Assembly: GCA_029202985.1 (NCBI GenBank)
Contig: CP119316.1
Coordinates: 2,294,001-2,358,000 of the forward strand
From: Candidatus Andeanibacterium colombiense
GTDB lineage: Bacteria > Pseudomonadota > Alphaproteobacteria > Sphingomonadales > Sphingomonadaceae
Direction of reading: 5' to 3'
Length of the DNA: 64,000 nucleotides
Under the pieces are notes generated by a model, which worked only from the letters and a program-made list of their open reading frames with translations, ran no database searches and was not told where the DNA came from. Positions 61,252-64,000 of the stretch are shown here, in pieces. Both the position numbers and the translations under genes were made by a program. How positions within the stretch are numbered: position 1 is the first letter of the stretch; every line of letters starts with the position of its first letter.

Positions 61252-61629
61252 ATGGACAAGGCGCTCTGGAATTCGGATCGGGCAACCGCCGCGCCTCTGG
61301 CGAAGCGCGACTGGCGCCGCAAGATGAGCGACCATGTCGCCTTCGCACTGCTGGCCTATACCGGCCTGCAGATCTTCGTCACGATGGGCGCGCTCCAGAA
61401 TGACGGGGAATCGATCGTCCCGTTCTTCGCACTCGTGCTGCTGGTCGCGGCGATCATTCCCGGCGCGCGCATGTTCGAACAGCGCTGGGCGCATCTGAGC
61501 GACGAGGAAGCCTCCGATCCGGCGCTGGCGCGGGCGTTCAGGTTCGATGCGACCAAGGTGTGGATCGCGGCGCTGAGCCTGCCGCTGATCGTCACCGGTA
61601 TTATCCGCATGGTCGAGCGGTTCGCCTGA
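61252..61629 (+). CDS. Membrane protein of unknown function
   Basis: 125 residues with three hydrophobic helices (HVAFALLAYTGLQIFVTM, IVPFFALVLLVAAIIPGARM, VWIAALSLPLIVTGIIRMV). Charged connecting loop HLSDEEASDPALARAF. GAGGAG lies before the ATG. I do not recognise a family. Divergent from lptB; 53 bases before pmbA on the same strand. Confidence 0.65.
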   Translation: MDKALWNSDRATAAPLAKRDWRRKMSDHVAFALLAYTGLQIFVTMGALQNDGESIVPFFALVLLVAAIIPGARMFEQRWAHLSDEEASDPALARAFRFDATKVWIAALSLPLIVTGIIRMVERFA

Positions 61630-61682
61630 CTTGAACCGACAGGCTTTGCACTGAGGGCGCGCTGGCGCTAGGGCGCTTGCCC

Positions 61683-63029
61683 ATGCTTTCCATCAAAGAC
61701 GCCGAAGCCCGCTGTGCCGCCGCGATCGATCTCGCGCTGAAGGCCGGCGCCGATGCCGCCGATGCGGTCGCGATCGGATCATCCTCCGAAGAAGTCCAGG
61801 TCCGCCTTGGCAAGCTCGAGGATGTCGGCCGCTCCGAAAGCGAGGACATTTCGCTGCGGGTATTCTGCGGCCAGCGCTCCGCCTCGATCCATGCGACCGA
61901 CATGAGCGACGCCGCGCTCGCCGAACTGGCCGAGCGCGCGGTGGCGATGGCCCGGGCCGCGCCGGAAGACCAATATGCCGGCCTCGCCCCGGCCGAACTG
62001 CTCGCGCAGGGTCCGTTTCCCGATCTCGACCTTGAGGCCGCCGAGGAAACCTCGCCCGCGACCCTGCGCCGCCTCGCCGAGGAATGCGAGGACGCCGCGC
62101 GCGCGGTGCAGGGCGTGACCAACAGTGAAGGCGGCGGAGCGAGCTTCGGCCGTTCGTCGGTCGCGCTTGTCACCAGCCACGGCTTCTCGGGCGCCTATGC
62201 GGCGACCAGCATCGGCCTGTCTGCCAGCGTGATCGCGGGCGAGGGCGGCGGGATGCAGCGCGATTACGATTATCGCACCGCGCGCCATGCCGAAGATTTG
62301 CTGTCTCCGCAGGAGATCGGCCGCAGCGCGGGCGAACGGGCGGTCCGTCGGCTCGATCCGGGCCGGATGCAGTCGAAGCCGATGAGCGTGGTGTTCGATC
62401 CGCGGGTCGGCAATTCGCTGCTCGGGCACCTCCTCGGGGGCATTTCCGGCGCGGCGATCGCACGCAAGGCGAGCTTCCTGCTCGGGCGCGAGGACGAGGA
62501 ATTGTTCCCCGCCGGCATCCGCATCGTCGAGGACCCGCTGCGACCGCGCGGGCTGCGCTCGCGTCCGTTCGACGGCGAGGGGCTGCCGACCGCGGCCCGC
62601 GCATGGGTCGAGCACGGGCGTATCACGGGCTGGATGACCAATGCCGCCGCCGCGCGCCAGCTCGGCATCGGCCTTACCGGCCACGCCTCGCGCGGCGGTG
62701 GCGGCGCGCCGGGCATCTCCGCTTCGAACCTTCATCTCGAAGCGGGCAGCGTCTCGGTGGCCGAACTGATCGCCGACATCGAGGAAGGCGTGTTCGTCAA
62801 CGAGCTGATCGGCCAGGGCGTCAACGGCGTCACCGGCGATTACAGCCGCGGCGCGTCGGGCTTTCGGATCGTGAAGGGCGAGATCGCCGGGCCGGTCGCC
62901 GAATTCACCGTCGCGGGCAATCTGGTCGATATGTTCAAGGCAATGAGCGTCGCCGACGACCTCGAATTCCAGCGCTCGATGGATGTGCCGACGATCCGCA
63001 TCGAAGGGATGACGGTCGCGGGGGACTGA
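61683..63029 (+). CDS. pmbA: TldD/PmbA family protein, PmbA (TldE) type
   Basis: 448 residues from ATG 61683. TldD and PmbA together degrade or mature small peptides and antitoxins. The PmbA type lacks the HExxxH zinc site, in agreement with this sequence; WMTNAAAARQLGIGLTGHA and NELIGQGVNGVTGDYSRGASG are family marks. tldD is not in the window. Length normal. Confidence 0.88.
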   Translation: MLSIKDAEARCAAAIDLALKAGADAADAVAIGSSSEEVQVRLGKLEDVGRSESEDISLRVFCGQRSASIHATDMSDAALAELAERAVAMARAAPEDQYAGLAPAELLAQGPFPDLDLEAAEETSPATLRRLAEECEDAARAVQGVTNSEGGGASFGRSSVALVTSHGFSGAYAATSIGLSASVIAGEGGGMQRDYDYRTARHAEDLLSPQEIGRSAGERAVRRLDPGRMQSKPMSVVFDPRVGNSLLGHLLGGISGAAIARKASFLLGREDEELFPAGIRIVEDPLRPRGLRSRPFDGEGLPTAARAWVEHGRITGWMTNAAAARQLGIGLTGHASRGGGGAPGISASNLHLEAGSVSVAELIADIEEGVFVNELIGQGVNGVTGDYSRGASGFRIVKGEIAGPVAEFTVAGNLVDMFKAMSVADDLEFQRSMDVPTIRIEGMTVAGD

Positions 63030-63038
63030 GCTAGGCGA

Positions 63039-63106
63039 GCCCCCGCGCAGCGGGGGTCTCAGGCGGCAGCAGTCTTGCGGCACGAGGTCCCCGCCTGCGC
63101 GGGGAC
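63039..63106. repeat. Paired palindromic repeat, family 1 copy B (inverted to copy A)
   Basis: GCCCCCGCGCAGCGGGGGT (63039-63057), linker CTCAGGCGGCAGCAGTCTTGCGGCACGAG, then GTCCCCGCCTGCGCGGGGAC (63087-63106). It is the reverse complement arrangement of copy A. Placed between the convergent pmbA and ppa genes, where it could end both transcripts. Confidence 0.82.
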
Positions 63107-63119
63107 GCACGCGTTGCAA

Positions 63120-63662
63120 TCACCCCTTGGCCTTGGCTTCCTTGGCCCGCTCGATCGCCTCGATCACGATCTGGCGCGCTTCGGCGGCGTTGCCCCACTT
63201 GCCGACGCGGACCCACTTCTCGGCTTCGAGATCCTTGTAGTGGGTGAAGAAGTGCTCGATCTGCTGCAGCACGATCGTGGGCAGATCTTCGCGTTCGCCG
63301 ACATCGCTGTAATAAGGGAAGGTCGAATCGACCGGCACGCAGATCAGCTTCTCGTCGCCGCCGTGCTCGTCTTCGAGGTTGAGCACACCGATCGGCCGGG
63401 CGCGGACGACGCAGCCCGGGATGAACGGACTGCGCGCGATCACCAGCGCGTCGAGCGGGTCGCCATCGGGCGACAGCGTATGCGGCACGAAACCGTAATT
63501 CGCCGGATAGCGCATCGGCGTGTGCAGGATCCGGTCGACGAACAGCGCGCCGGAGGCCTTGTCGAATTCATATTTCACGGGTTCGCCGCCGGTCGGCACC
63601 TCGATGACGACATTCAGGCTTTCAGGCGGGTTGTCGCCGGTCGGAATCAGCTCGATCTGCAT
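63120..63662 (-). CDS. ppa: Inorganic pyrophosphatase
   Basis: 180 residues. Hydrolyses pyrophosphate to drive biosynthesis. ATG 63662 (MQIELIPTGDNPPESLNVVIE); metal motif GDPLDAL within YPANYGFVPHTLSPDGDPLDAL; EHFFTHYKDLEAEKWVRVG near the end. Type I soluble enzyme. Convergent with pmbA. Confidence 0.96.
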   Translation of the reverse strand: MQIELIPTGDNPPESLNVVIEVPTGGEPVKYEFDKASGALFVDRILHTPMRYPANYGFVPHTLSPDGDPLDALVIARSPFIPGCVVRARPIGVLNLEDEHGGDEKLICVPVDSTFPYYSDVGEREDLPTIVLQQIEHFFTHYKDLEAEKWVRVGKWGNAAEARQIVIEAIERAKEAKAKG

Positions 63663-63863
63663 TAATCGGGGTCCATCTGTTGTGCGGTCCCCCTCCCAGA
63701 GGCGCGCGGGCCTGAAGGCCGTTTTCTCGCGTCGCGGCGCGCAGGTAGCGCAGCCCGCCCGCAATTCCAAGGAAGCGATTGCGATGGGTGCCGGAAATTG
63801 GCAGTCTGGTGAAAATTCAAGGACCGGCGCCAAAAACAAGCCGGAGTCGAGAGGAGAGCATCG

Positions 63864-64000
63864 ATGCATGTAGGCTTGGCCAGCGGCTTTGCGCACCAGC
63901 GCGGCCGGGATTACGACGACGCCCGGTTCCTCCGCGAGGAGGTCGACAACCTCGTCTATGCCGAGGAGCTAGGGTTCGATTCGGTGTGGATCACCGAGCA
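63864..64000 (+). CDS. Luciferase-like (LLM class) flavin-dependent oxidoreductase, partial
   Basis: The first 45 codons read MHVGLASGFAHQRGRDYDDA and LVYAEELGFDSVWITE, the N-terminal TIM-barrel strand of F420/FMN-dependent luciferase-like monooxygenases. GAGGAG at 63850-63855 precedes ATG 63864. The rest lies outside the window, so the substrate is unknown. Confidence 0.78.
   Translation, partial: MHVGLASGFAHQRGRDYDDARFLREEVDNLVYAEELGFDSVWITE

Overview
The window is a GC-rich chromosomal segment from an alphaproteobacterium, most likely a member of the Sphingomonadales (Erythrobacteraceae/Sphingomonadaceae type). The reasons are a gene-transfer-agent (GTA) tail cluster in alphaproteobacterial order at the left edge, the master cell-cycle regulator CtrA, an argD-argF-hslO operon, an lptB-rpoN pair, TPR-sulfotransferase and ligase-associated helicase genes, and small secreted proteins with a GEIVVCG motif that I associate with sphingomonads. 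Almost everything else is core housekeeping. I see no insertion sequence, integrase, CRISPR array or tRNA gene.

Region by region. 1-7803: the right-hand part of a GTA/phage-like tail module, all on the plus strand and mostly coupled by 4-base ATGA overlaps: end of a gp8-like gene, tail tube, gp10-like protein, assembly chaperone, short tape measure, a gp12-like tail protein cut in two by one in-frame TAA, hub protein, NlpC/P60 peptidase, large tail-tip protein and a DUF2793 protein. 7862-13076: lipoprotein Cu/Zn superoxide dismutase, MFS transporter, queC, a DUF3617-like protein, hslO and argF. 13069-20125: argD, a double cold-shock-domain protein with a glycine-rich N-terminus, a TerC/DUF442/small membrane protein/sterol desaturase cluster, and a TPR-sulfotransferase. 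20230-22596: a nitrogen-sensing locus in which two PII genes flank amtB, with a textbook sigma-54 promoter in front of the first PII gene; rpoN itself lies at 58739-60241. 22700-33579: EEP nuclease, prfC, pheST, two tandem AraC-family regulators, rpmI-rplT and an AsmA-like protein. 33580-34073: no protein gene, but a repeat, a strong promoter and a structured region that may encode a tmRNA-like RNA. 34074-41535: metabolism (hisN-like, prs, glpX, hom) mixed with small exported proteins. 41863-45174: tonB-exbB-exbD-exbD followed, after a terminator, by a third exbD with its own putative promoter. 45177-57726: Lhr-like helicase, HNH endonuclease, gluQ, HIG1 protein, cobalamin adenosyltransferase, 3-hydroxyacyl-CoA dehydrogenase, mutS, malic enzyme and trmB. 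57845-64000: ctrA, rpoN, lptB, a membrane protein, pmbA, ppa and the start of a luciferase-like oxidoreductase.

Functional themes. PII-AmtB-PII with the sigma-54 promoter and rpoN form a nitrogen-control circuit. TonB-ExbB-ExbD energise outer-membrane uptake, which fits an oligotroph. The GTA tail genes suggest that the lineage carries an RcGTA-like particle, though the broken gp12-like gene questions whether it is functional here. Two families of dispersed palindromic repeats (GTCCCCGC...GCGGGGAC type and GTCATCC...GGATGAC type) occupy several gene ends. All names come from reading motifs, length and context; no database search was run.
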